In this document: piece after piece, positions 51,303 through 59,987 of the stretch
Position numbering within the stretch: the first letter of the stretch is position 1
How the letters are laid out: each line of letters opens with the position of its first letter
Assembly: GCF_026126405.1 (NCBI RefSeq)
Contig: NZ_JAFMTQ010000001.1
Coordinates: 62,001 to 126,000 of the forward strand
Direction of reading: 5' to 3'
DNA length: 64,000 bases
Source of the DNA: Aureitalea sp. L0-47
GTDB taxonomy: Bacteria > Bacteroidota > Bacteroidia > Flavobacteriales > Flavobacteriaceae
Made by a program: the position numbers and the translations under genes
Notes under the pieces: generated by a model
Told to the model about the DNA's origin: nothing
Seen by the model: the letters and a program-made list of their open reading frames with translations, nothing else
Database searches by the model: none

Positions 51303-51678
51303 TAACTATATGCGATTTGTATTGCTGATAATCCTAGGTATTTTCTTAATAAGCAGTTGCGATACCAAAACTACCTTGCCGGATCCCCTGCAAGCGGGAT
51401 GGGAAGGCCAAAAAGTATGTGAAGTACTTGAGGATACCGACCATATGAGAGTGCTTAAATGTACGTTCCCACCAGGGGTAGGCCATGAAAAGCATTATCA
51501 CGACAGACATTTCGGATATACCTTGGCGGGAAGTAAATTTACAATCACTGATACAACGGGAACACGTGAAGTGGATATTCCCACCGGATATGGTTTTTCC
51601 AATGAAAAAGTGGAATGGCACCAGGTACGTAACACAGGGGATAGTACCGCCGTATTTTTAATTTTTGAACCGAAATAG
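51295..51678 (+). CDS. Cupin-fold lipoprotein
   Basis: About 127 residues from the ATG at 51295, which overlaps the previous stop by 8 nt; an ATG at 51310 would give the shorter, cleaner signal MRFVLLIILGIFLISSC. The lipobox SSC is followed by a single cupin domain: FPPGVGHEKHYHDRHFGYTLAG carries the H-x-H-like metal residues, and VEWHQVRNTGDSTAVFLIFE the distal His. Small exported cupins are mostly of unknown role. Part of the four-gene unit with SnoaL-like and 2OG-oxygenase-like proteins. Confidence 0.82.
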   Translation: MTNNYMRFVLLIILGIFLISSCDTKTTLPDPLQAGWEGQKVCEVLEDTDHMRVLKCTFPPGVGHEKHYHDRHFGYTLAGSKFTITDTTGTREVDIPTGYGFSNEKVEWHQVRNTGDSTAVFLIFEPK

Positions 51679-51684
51679 CTAGTA

Positions 51685-52080
51685 ATGAAAAGAAAAAAGG
51701 TCAAGCACTTAGTTAGGAACAAGGAAAACGCCATTGCCTTCTATAAGATGGCGTATGAAGGGAACCCTGCTAAGGCCGTGGAATTGTACGTGGGTGATGT
51801 GTACATCCAGCACAATCCGCTGGTAGGAGATGGGACACAACCTTTTATCGACTATTTCAACAGGATGCATAACGAGTACCCAAATAAATCCATAGAGTTT
51901 GTTAGGGCTATTGCCGAACATAATTTGGTGGCCTTGCATACCCACCAGGTCTGGCCAGGGAACGAGGAATATGTGACCATGGATTTCTTCCGATTTGATA
52001 ATAATGGTAAGATCGTGGAACACTGGGATGCCATGCAACTCATCCCTGAAGAGTCGGCTCATGGGAACACGATGTACTAG
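51685..52080 (+). CDS. SnoaL/NTF2-like protein
   Basis: A 131-residue cytoplasmic protein of the NTF2-like fold: AIAFYKMAYEGNPAKAVELYVGDVYIQHNPLVGDG, then FFRFDNNGKIVEHWDAMQLIP, which is the usual SnoaL ending. Members are hydrolases, cyclases or binding proteins, and substrate cannot be inferred. It begins 6 nt after the cupin stop and ends 6 nt before the next gene, so it is firmly within the operon. Confidence 0.85.
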   Translation: MKRKKVKHLVRNKENAIAFYKMAYEGNPAKAVELYVGDVYIQHNPLVGDGTQPFIDYFNRMHNEYPNKSIEFVRAIAEHNLVALHTHQVWPGNEEYVTMDFFRFDNNGKIVEHWDAMQLIPEESAHGNTMY

Positions 52081-52086
52081 AAAGTT

Positions 52087-52788
52087 ATGATCACCCTCCT
52101 AGAACTTCCCTTTCAATTCGATCCTGTTCGTCTCACCAGGGATTTAATCGCTGCCTCTTCCGGACAATGGAAGGCTCATTTCAATACCACGGGATATGTG
52201 GGGGACTGGTCCGTGATAGCTCTTTATGCCCCGGGAGGTGATGCGTCCAACATAAACGCATTCCATACGGAAGATGGTCAAATTCTGCCGACCCCTTTAC
52301 TCAAAGACTGTCCTTACTTTAAGGAAGTGATCTCGAGATTTGAATGCCCGATTCTAACAGCCAGGTTAATGAAACTGGATGCTGGAGCTGTAATAAAACC
52401 GCACAAGGATCACGCATCGGGTTATGAAGATGGAATGTTTCGGGTACATATTCCAATTCACACTAATTCTGATGTTGAATTCATACTGGATAGTGAGCGT
52501 ATTGTGATGAAAGAAGGGGAATGCTGGTATACCAATGTGAATTTTGAACACAGTGTAGCGAACAGGGGAGAAGCAGCGAGAGTTCACCTCGTGATCGATG
52601 GTAAACGGAATGACTGGAGTGACAAGCTGTTCTTTTCATTAGCTCCTGAAGAAGATTTTATTCCTAAGAAAAAAGAATACAGCAAAGAAGAATTACAGCA
52701 AATGATAGAATGTATGGAGAATTTGGAGGGCTCAGGTTATGAAGTGCATATTCAGAAACTTCGAAAGCAACTGAAAGATATATCCTAA
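52087..52788 (+). CDS. Aspartyl/asparaginyl beta-hydroxylase-like 2-oxoglutarate oxygenase
   Basis: A 233-residue cytoplasmic protein. The Asp_Arg_Hydrox domain (about 20-180) has the iron site H-x-D in KPHKDHASG, a distal His in FEHSVANRGEAARVHLVID, and an Arg in the same stretch suited to 2-oxoglutarate binding. The C-terminal ~50 residues (KKKEYSKEELQQMIECMENLEG) form a charged helical extension. Oxidation of a protein or small molecule is expected; the target is unknown. Last gene of the operon, closed by a strong terminator. Confidence 0.85.
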   Translation: MITLLELPFQFDPVRLTRDLIAASSGQWKAHFNTTGYVGDWSVIALYAPGGDASNINAFHTEDGQILPTPLLKDCPYFKEVISRFECPILTARLMKLDAGAVIKPHKDHASGYEDGMFRVHIPIHTNSDVEFILDSERIVMKEGECWYTNVNFEHSVANRGEAARVHLVIDGKRNDWSDKLFFSLAPEEDFIPKKKEYSKEELQQMIECMENLEGSGYEVHIQKLRKQLKDIS

Positions 52789-52790
52789 GC

Positions 52791-52820
52791 AAAAACCCTT
52801 CCGATTTGGAAGGGTTTTTT
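52791..52820. terminator. Strong bidirectional terminator
   Basis: AAAAACCCTTCC pairs with GGAAGGGTTTTT around loop GATTT. Serves both the operon ending at 52788 and the convergent T9SS operon ending at 52846. Confidence 0.92.
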
Positions 52821-52845
52821 GTGGCTAATAGTTAGTTGAAAACGA

Positions 52846-54741
52846 CTAGCGTTCTACAATTATAAACTCGGAACGACGATTCTTATCGTGCTGTTCCTGA
52901 GTACAGTTGGATCCGCAATCGAATTTCGGATCTGTTTCTCCTTTACCCTCACCGCTTATTCTTGAAGCTTCAACACCTTGTGAGATGACATACTGAACAG
53001 TAGACTGAGCTCTTCGCTCACTCAACTCCAGGTTGAATTCATCCCCACCTCGATTGTCTGTATGACTCTCTACTTTGATTGTCATGTTCGGGTATTTCTT
53101 CATAATGGCAACTAATTTGTCGAGCTCGAAAGCTGCCTGTGGTTTGATATTGGCTTTGTTGAGGTCGAAGTAGATAGGTTTGAGTACCACACGGTCGTCT
53201 ACGATGATCTCTTCTATAGGACGGAGTCTAACCACAACATCCACTTCGGTGTCATTAGCCGATTCCACTACAACAGCATTACTTTCATAGTCTTCCATAA
53301 CTGCCTGTATAACGTGACCTTTGTCACATTCTGCAGAGAACAAGCTCTTACCATCTACAGATGTTGTACGAGAATTCAGACTGTTCTCGAATTCATCGTA
53401 AAGATCAAGGCGCGCTCCTGATATCGGGCCATCCGTGTATTCATTAAGTACCGTAACATTTATTTTGATCTCACAGACTACTTCCAATTCTTTAATGGCG
53501 TAAATATCGTCGCTACCCTTACCACCTTCACGATTGGAAGAAACGTATCCTGTCATCGTAGCAGGATCGAAAACAAAGGCAAAATCGTCATCACTACTGT
53601 TGACACCTTTCCCCATATTGGTCACATTTCCAAATCCGGATCCGGAGGCTTCTGCCATGAATACATCCAGCATACCAATTCCCATGTGTCCGTCACTTGC
53701 GAAATACAAGGTGCCATTACTGTCTACGGAAGGGAACCCTTCACGTCCTTCTGTATTGATCCCAGCACCAAGATTTTGTGGTGTACCAAAGGTGCCATCC
53801 TGGTTAATCGAAACCTTATAAATGTCGCTAGCTCCTTGTCCACCAGGCATATCACTGGTGAAATACAATGTATTGCCATCTGGGCTAAGTGCGGGGTGTT
53901 GCACCGAATATTCGTCGTTATTCCACGGTACAGACTGAACTCCCTTCCATTGCCCATCGATCAATTCAGCATAGTACAGGTTGATCTGGTTTACGCCTTC
54001 GGAACTCTTATCGTAGTCACCCTCGAAGAAATCATTTCGGTCGAAATACATACGTTTGCCGTCTGGTGAGATCGCTACGGTTCCCTCGTGGTACTTCGTG
54101 TTCACATCGTCTCCGCCAAGTAGATTAGCATTTTTTATAGTTCCTCCAACATCTCTTGCCTTATAGATATCAAGGTAAGGTTCTTCATTCCATCCGTAAC
54201 TTTTGCGTTTTGTGTTTCGGGCAGAAGTGAAGTAGAAATCTTTACCCATAACGAAAGTACCAAAGTCGGAGTATTCAGAATTGATCTCCTCCATGTTTTT
54301 AGCTTCCCAGCGTGGTTGTTCATCCATGATAAGTGGGATGTAGTTGGGATTTTTCATGAATTCCTTCGCTCGAGAATCATTTGGTTTCGCTTCAGCGAAT
54401 GTCTTCATCCAGGTGTTGTGCAAGGCGAATTTTCCGTTCGCCTTCAGTACTTGTGCATAGTTATACACCACTTCAGGATCAACCTTACGACCTTTAACAA
54501 CTCGCTTATAATAGGTTTCGGCCTTTTTTGTATCATTGATGAAGTAGTAACTATTCCCCAGTTGCTGGAACACATAGCGGCTTCCTTTACCTTTCTTAAG
54601 AAGTTTCTGATAAGCAGCAGCGGCATCGTTGTATTGATAACGCGCATACAGCTGGTCTGCCTTCTTAGTGTCTTTATTTTGAGCGGTAGTAAAAGTTGTG
54701 CTTACCGCGATGACTAGTAGTATTGTGAATATTTTTTTCAT
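52846..54741 (-). CDS. PorE-like OmpA-family protein (TPR, PD40 propeller, CRD, OmpA)
   Basis: A 631-residue envelope protein with signal peptide ending TTAQ (about 21). TPR repeats (about 25-130), WD40-like PD40 propeller (about 165-440; repeated SPDG-x-LYF type strands), a carboxypeptidase-regulatory-like domain (about 445-510) and an OmpA peptidoglycan-binding domain (about 515-631: SHTDNRGGDEFNLELSERRA, GEGKGETDP, NRRSEF). This domain order is that of PorE of the type IX secretion system. It is the last gene of a four-gene operon with PorP/SprF and two type B T9SS cargo genes. Whether it is the core PorE or a locus-specific paralogue cannot be told here. Confidence 0.88.
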   Translation of the reverse strand: MKKIFTILLVIAVSTTFTTAQNKDTKKADQLYARYQYNDAAAAYQKLLKKGKGSRYVFQQLGNSYYFINDTKKAETYYKRVVKGRKVDPEVVYNYAQVLKANGKFALHNTWMKTFAEAKPNDSRAKEFMKNPNYIPLIMDEQPRWEAKNMEEINSEYSDFGTFVMGKDFYFTSARNTKRKSYGWNEEPYLDIYKARDVGGTIKNANLLGGDDVNTKYHEGTVAISPDGKRMYFDRNDFFEGDYDKSSEGVNQINLYYAELIDGQWKGVQSVPWNNDEYSVQHPALSPDGNTLYFTSDMPGGQGASDIYKVSINQDGTFGTPQNLGAGINTEGREGFPSVDSNGTLYFASDGHMGIGMLDVFMAEASGSGFGNVTNMGKGVNSSDDDFAFVFDPATMTGYVSSNREGGKGSDDIYAIKELEVVCEIKINVTVLNEYTDGPISGARLDLYDEFENSLNSRTTSVDGKSLFSAECDKGHVIQAVMEDYESNAVVVESANDTEVDVVVRLRPIEEIIVDDRVVLKPIYFDLNKANIKPQAAFELDKLVAIMKKYPNMTIKVESHTDNRGGDEFNLELSERRAQSTVQYVISQGVEASRISGEGKGETDPKFDCGSNCTQEQHDKNRRSEFIIVER

Positions 54742-54765
54742 TGTTACTGATCTTAGAATTTGGGA

Positions 54766-55680
54766 TTAGAAGTATCTCGGTGAGCGTAAAGTTCGTTTGT
54801 TGAAGAACAGGTCGAACGTCACTATGACTTCATGTGAAGCATTCGCCACCGCATCAAGGTCAGAAGTAATATAGTCGTATGCATATCCAACTCGAATATT
54901 TTCAGTAACCTGGAACCCAACCAGGCCACTAAAAGAATCATCTAATCTGTATGAAGCACCTAACTCGAATTTCTCGAAGAAGAGAGCATTCAGGTTTGCG
55001 TCGAATGAAAGCGGCGCATCGAAAGCCGATTTAACCATGGCCGACGGCTTTAGTTTTACGCTCTCCGAAACCTGGAACACATAACCCGCGGTTGCGAAGT
55101 AATGGTTTGTTTCCGAGCCGTATTTCAGTCCGTTCTCATCAAGGTGAACAGAGTTCAGAAGGTTTGGTACGGAGAGGCCTACATAAAAATTGTCGCCATA
55201 AAGGAAGGCCCCGGCACCCACGTTCGGATAAGTGTTGCTGATATCCTGTGAAAAGAAGGGGTCGTTTGGATCCTGAAGATCCAGATCGACCAGTCCAACA
55301 TCGTGGAATGTGGCCCCGGCTTTAAGACCTAAGGCTACTTTAGTGTTGCCACCTACTTCCAGAGTATAGGAGAAATCGGCGTACACATTGGTTTCACTCA
55401 CTGGTCCCAGCTCATCTCTAATGGCCGATAATCCCAATCCTACCTTGTCTCCGAAGGGGGAATGTACCGAGAAAGTAAATGTCTCGGGAGCTCCATCGAA
55501 CCCAGACCACTGGTTGCGGTACAGTGCTGTGGCGGAAAGTCCTTCCTTGGATCCGGCATAGGCGGGGTTAACCACGTTCATATTGTACATGTATTGCGTA
55601 TACTGTGGGTCCTGTTGCGCCGTCGTGAATTCGGTGCTCAGTATAGCGACTAAGAGTACTAATAGCGACAGTTTTTTCAT
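54766..55680 (-). CDS. PorP/SprF family type IX secretion membrane protein
   Basis: A 304-residue outer-membrane barrel protein. Signal peptide MKKLSLLVLLVAILSTEFTTAQ, then the hallmark QDPQYTQYMYNMNVVNPAYAGS, GLSATALYRNQWSGFDGAPETF, and barrel strands through the end. In Flavobacterium johnsoniae SprF is needed for secretion of the type B cargo SprB. It lies 24 nt below a type B cargo gene and 24 nt above the PorE-like gene, in a co-directional operon. It probably handles the two cargo proteins encoded upstream (inference from position). Confidence 0.95.
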   Translation of the reverse strand: MKKLSLLVLLVAILSTEFTTAQQDPQYTQYMYNMNVVNPAYAGSKEGLSATALYRNQWSGFDGAPETFTFSVHSPFGDKVGLGLSAIRDELGPVSETNVYADFSYTLEVGGNTKVALGLKAGATFHDVGLVDLDLQDPNDPFFSQDISNTYPNVGAGAFLYGDNFYVGLSVPNLLNSVHLDENGLKYGSETNHYFATAGYVFQVSESVKLKPSAMVKSAFDAPLSFDANLNALFFEKFELGASYRLDDSFSGLVGFQVTENIRVGYAYDYITSDLDAVANASHEVIVTFDLFFNKRTLRSPRYF

Positions 55681-55704
55681 TATCGTTAGTTATTATTGGT
55701 TGTG

Positions 55705-57816
55705 TTATCTGTTTAAATATATCCAACCGCTCAGCGGTTCGTCTGTTTCTAATTCAATTACATAAAAGTAGGTTCCCACGGGTAATTCGGAACCGTCATC
55801 GGTCTGTCCCATCCATTCATTCACATAGCGCTCCTTCTCGTATACCAATGCTCCTAACCTGTTAAAGATGGAGATCTTTACAATTCCCTTCTGATCGTTC
55901 AGGAACTCCAGGTCAAGTGTTTCGTTCATATCATCTCCATTTGGGGAGATACCTTGTGTTACCACACAGTTTTCGTTGGCGTAAAATTCAATTAAAATGG
56001 AATCGGTTCCCAGGCAGCCATCATCGTTCACTTCAACTTCGTAGATGCCTGCTTCAGTAACTTCAAGTATTTCTGAAGTCTCACCTTCCAGTACTCCACC
56101 ATCGCGGAACCAGGTATAGGTAAAGGTGGCTCCTCCGGCATTTATTGGGGTGGCCGTTAATACACGAACGTCCTCCGCGCATTTTATAATATCTTCTCCC
56201 AGTTCAACTTCGGGAAGTGTCCTGAAATTAATGGTAACATCGTCGAATTCAGTACAACCCTCTATGGTGACTTCCACACTATAGACTCCATCTTCGGTAA
56301 CAGTTATGGTAGGTGTAGTCTCTCCCGTACTCCAGAGGAAAGATGCTCCCGTAGGATCGGCACCTTCAATTACAGGTACTATCTCATATTCACTGTCTCC
56401 ACATGGTTCTACAAAATCGCCAATATCCACAGTAAAGGAAACTAATTCAATGAATACCTGGTCTGTTATCGGACATCCGTTACCCGTAACTTCGGCAGCG
56501 TATAAGCCTGTGTCGGATACTTCCAAAGTAGCACCGGTTTCACCGGGAATCTCTGTACCATCCTTGAACCATTTATACGATATGTCGTTAAGTTCGCTTG
56601 TATTTACCGGAGTGGCGTCAAGCGTGATCATCTCCATATCACAGATCAATTGGTCTTCCCCAAGTTCGAAATCGGGAACCGGGAAGAATTCTACCAGAAT
56701 CTCATCGCTTACCACACAATCGGGAGTGGACGAAAAAGTTAATTCAACACGATACAGTCCTGTTTCTGAAATATCAAGGGTTTGCGCTGTAGCTCCCGGG
56801 ATCTCTATTCCGTCCTTGAACCACTGGAAGTCGGCATCCGGATTCGGCCCGGCATCCAGGGTAATAACATCCCCTGTACACTGAGCTTCAGGATCACCAA
56901 GTAGAATGTCGTTTCCAAGATCTACACTTCCAATATTGAAACTTCCGGCTTTCAGGAACACAGCCGAATCGAAGGCTGTATCTCCACGGTCTCCTATCAC
57001 CATTTTTACGGTATAGGTCTCGTTTGGAACTATTGCTACAGTGGCAGTGGTTAGTGTAACCGTTAGTCCATCGAATTCAATTTCGTTTGTAGGAGGTGCT
57101 GAATTTGTTACATACAATTCCGGGAAGTAATTCACACCGGGAACTTCAAATCCACATAAGAAAGTATCCCTGTGAATAGTTGCCGTGCTCACAGGCACAT
57201 TATTCGATCCTGGTACAGCAGCTACATTAGTTCCACCAAAGGGGGCTCCTGAATCGTCGGGTATACCCGGACCTTTGATGAGGAAGGCGAAGCCGTCCCT
57301 AAACTGATCACTACATTCCCATTGGTCTTCGTATTCTTCAGAAGCAAAAATAAATTCGAAAGTTGCTTCGTCCAGACTTGAAACGAAAGTGAATTCAAAT
57401 ACAGTTGCGTTGTTAGTGTCCTCGGAGGTACCGTACTGATTGTCCAGTATTGCCTTCAGATCATTATCACCTGTCCAGGTAAAGTCTCCGTCTGAAGTCC
57501 CGGTATCGTCGTTAGGTCCTTCCGCACTTACGGCAAATCCTGAGGATAGAACAATCCCTTCTTCAAGGGGAAAGGTTCCTCCGTTATTCTGGAAGTATCC
57601 CCAGCTCTGCTCGGCCGGGTTACCAACACCTGTTGGATTTTCACCCAGGGTGGTGAGTTCTATCTCAACACAAGATGAACCGCTCACAAGCACTTCCTGC
57701 ACGAGCTCTTCGGCCGAAAACGCGGATTGCGGATCGGCAGGGTCGTTAACGGAAATGGACTGCGCCAGGGAAATGGCACTTCCCAACAAGAATATGCATG
57801 ATACTATTCGGTTCAT
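55705..57816 (-). CDS. Large secreted protein with choice-of-anchor L, Ig-like repeats and T9SS type B domain
   Basis: A 703-residue protein: signal peptide to about 18, choice-of-anchor L domain (about 25-270; LVQEVLVSGSSCVEI, EEGIVLSSGFA, FIFASEEYEDQWECSDQFRDGFAF). Then four to five Ig/PKD-like repeats of ~80 residues (about 275-610), each with a YxWFxDG-type start and GxYxVEV end. The type B C-terminal domain (about 617-703; QGISPNGDDMNETLDLEFL, ISIFNRLGALVYEK, LPVGTYFYVIEL) gives T9SS export. Likely a cell-surface adhesin. Second in the operon; 23-24 nt on each side. Confidence 0.9.
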   Translation of the reverse strand: MNRIVSCIFLLGSAISLAQSISVNDPADPQSAFSAEELVQEVLVSGSSCVEIELTTLGENPTGVGNPAEQSWGYFQNNGGTFPLEEGIVLSSGFAVSAEGPNDDTGTSDGDFTWTGDNDLKAILDNQYGTSEDTNNATVFEFTFVSSLDEATFEFIFASEEYEDQWECSDQFRDGFAFLIKGPGIPDDSGAPFGGTNVAAVPGSNNVPVSTATIHRDTFLCGFEVPGVNYFPELYVTNSAPPTNEIEFDGLTVTLTTATVAIVPNETYTVKMVIGDRGDTAFDSAVFLKAGSFNIGSVDLGNDILLGDPEAQCTGDVITLDAGPNPDADFQWFKDGIEIPGATAQTLDISETGLYRVELTFSSTPDCVVSDEILVEFFPVPDFELGEDQLICDMEMITLDATPVNTSELNDISYKWFKDGTEIPGETGATLEVSDTGLYAAEVTGNGCPITDQVFIELVSFTVDIGDFVEPCGDSEYEIVPVIEGADPTGASFLWSTGETTPTITVTEDGVYSVEVTIEGCTEFDDVTINFRTLPEVELGEDIIKCAEDVRVLTATPINAGGATFTYTWFRDGGVLEGETSEILEVTEAGIYEVEVNDDGCLGTDSILIEFYANENCVVTQGISPNGDDMNETLDLEFLNDQKGIVKISIFNRLGALVYEKERYVNEWMGQTDDGSELPVGTYFYVIELETDEPLSGWIYLNR

Positions 57817-57839
57817 AAAAGAATTTCTTCTAAGGTTGC

Positions 57840-59867
57840 TTAATTTGCATCACGATTCAGGTAGACCCATCCGGTTGCTTGCGCACCATAGACAGGATCT
57901 TCCGAAGCAAGATCGATCACATAGAAGTAGGTTCCGGTTGGTAATTCGTTGCCATCATCAGATTGTCCTACCCATTCGTTTATGTAGTTATTCCTCTGAT
58001 ACACGAGACTTCCTAAACGGTTAAATATCTGAAGCTGAAGGATACCGCCGGCTCTGTCCGACAAGAACTCCAGGTCGAGTTCGTCGTTAAAGCCAGGTGA
58101 TCCATTGGGTGAGATACCTTGCGAGATCACACAATTACCAACATCGTATGTTTCAATATTAATATCGTCTGTTCCGGTACATTCACCTTTGGTGATGATA
58201 ACGGTATATACCTGGGTTCCCATAACACCTTCTTCAAGCATTAATTCCAGGGTATTGCTGGTTTCACCTTCAAGGGTATCGCCATTTAGCTGCCATTCGA
58301 AGGTCACGCCGTCTTCAGAAGTAACGGCTGTTAATGTTTGAGGTTCATTAGGACAAGACTTAAAGTCGTCACCTAAAGAAACTTCAAGGTCGGTACGGGG
58401 GGAAATTACTATAGTGTCGTTACTGGAACAGATACCTACTGTTACAAACACGCTGTAGATGCCACCAACAGTAACCGTTAAAGTAGGACTTGTTTCTCCG
58501 GCGATCACCACACCATCCAAGCTCCACTCATAAGTGGCTGCCCCAGCAGGGTAATTTGCCGGTGTAGCGTCTAACACTACTGTATTTTCAAAACAGGTTT
58601 CAAAATCGTCGCCAAGTTCAATAATCGGATTTTCGTTGAATTCAATCACAGTACTGTCTTCCAAAGTACAGGTATCGAACGTAACTTCACAAGTGTAGGT
58701 ATCTGATGTGGAAACCGTAATTGTTTGTGTTGTTTCTCCTGTATTCCACAGATAGGTGGCCTGAGTAGGATCAATGCCATCAACTTCGGCAGTAATGTCG
58801 AAAGATTCAACATCACAGAAAGCTTGATCCGGGCCTACATCAACGGTGAATGTGGCAACTTTAGTGACTGTTACCGTATCCGTTTCGGTAATTACATCAC
58901 CATTACAGTTTGTATACACCGCTTGGGCTGTATATTCGGTTACTTCATCATCCGGGCAAACATTAATCATTGGGTCATTGCCAATAACAGTTCCCTGTGA
59001 ATCCAACCACGAGAAAACTACGTTAGAAGCTCCGTTTGGAGTGAATCTCCAGGCCTCCTGGTTTGCCTGCCAGTTCCCTGTATTTCTTCCCGGAGGAGTA
59101 AATCCTACCGTTCCGTCCTGGTTCTGGATACCTATTAGAGCAAGTCCGTCGTTCCAGTTCGAACATTGATCTGAACGCTCCTCGATATACACCTCGACCA
59201 CGTTCGTAGTCTCGTACATAACTATTTGAGATGTCATAATCAGGTTATTGCAGCTGAAATAAGGAACATCTGGGAAATTGATCACCATAGTCCTACATGG
59301 AGCCTCACCAAACACCTCGAAGTTTATCTGTCCCGAACCTGCCACAGCAGGGTTTATATCCATGTATGCACCGAAAATGGTGGTCTTAAACAATTCCACA
59401 GGATCAGGGATCATTTCATTTGGTTCGAAACTCCACTGGCAGAAACCGTTTGGCGTGGTATCCGGTTGTGTAAAATCGAACGCCACAACACCGTTAGATC
59501 CAATGATCATTTCTGAATAGGTTTCCCCGAAGAAACAGAAATCAAAAGGGATTGGAATTATAGGAGACCATACATCATCGGTGTTAGCCGAAACAGGTGT
59601 CCCGCCTGTAAATGGAAACGGAGGAGCATAAGTTATCGAGCTTACTTCATAGCTAGTGGTCTCACCGGTCTGAAGGAAAGATGCCGTAAGATCAACACAT
59701 TCAACCCCACAGTCCAGGTCTACATCTTCACCTGCATCTACGTTAGGACAACCGGGGCCCTGCCCGTAGGATAGGCCGGAAACTAACAACAGGATTAGAA
59801 GGCTGAAAAGAGGCTTTGCAAATTTTTGGTCAATGTATGAAAAGTCGAAGGTGTATTCTTTTTTCAT
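57840..59867 (-). CDS. Secreted Ig-like repeat protein with T9SS type B domain
   Basis: A 675-residue protein with an unusually long N-terminal region before the signal core (MKKEYTFDFSYIDQKFAKP, then LFSLLILLLVSGLSYGQ). A beta-sandwich domain (about 40-280; VWSPIIPIPFDFCFFGETYS, GSNGVVAFDF) is followed by Ig/PKD-like repeats (about 285-585) similar in sequence to those of the neighbour, and a type B T9SS domain (about 590-675; QGISPNGSPGFNDELDLEFLS, IFNRLGSLVYQR, LPTGTYFYVIDL). First gene of the operon. Likely a surface protein delivered via the encoded PorP/SprF (inference). Confidence 0.9.
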   Translation of the reverse strand: MKKEYTFDFSYIDQKFAKPLFSLLILLLVSGLSYGQGPGCPNVDAGEDVDLDCGVECVDLTASFLQTGETTSYEVSSITYAPPFPFTGGTPVSANTDDVWSPIIPIPFDFCFFGETYSEMIIGSNGVVAFDFTQPDTTPNGFCQWSFEPNEMIPDPVELFKTTIFGAYMDINPAVAGSGQINFEVFGEAPCRTMVINFPDVPYFSCNNLIMTSQIVMYETTNVVEVYIEERSDQCSNWNDGLALIGIQNQDGTVGFTPPGRNTGNWQANQEAWRFTPNGASNVVFSWLDSQGTVIGNDPMINVCPDDEVTEYTAQAVYTNCNGDVITETDTVTVTKVATFTVDVGPDQAFCDVESFDITAEVDGIDPTQATYLWNTGETTQTITVSTSDTYTCEVTFDTCTLEDSTVIEFNENPIIELGDDFETCFENTVVLDATPANYPAGAATYEWSLDGVVIAGETSPTLTVTVGGIYSVFVTVGICSSNDTIVISPRTDLEVSLGDDFKSCPNEPQTLTAVTSEDGVTFEWQLNGDTLEGETSNTLELMLEEGVMGTQVYTVIITKGECTGTDDINIETYDVGNCVISQGISPNGSPGFNDELDLEFLSDRAGGILQLQIFNRLGSLVYQRNNYINEWVGQSDDGNELPTGTYFYVIDLASEDPVYGAQATGWVYLNRDAN

Positions 59868-59987
59868 TTGGATATGGTTGGTGGTTATTTCGGTCTAATT
59901 TACTTAAAAATATAAAGGTACATTATCCCACCGATTTTTTTAGATGAAATGTGAGAAAATCCCGACCAAATGTATGTTAATAAAATA

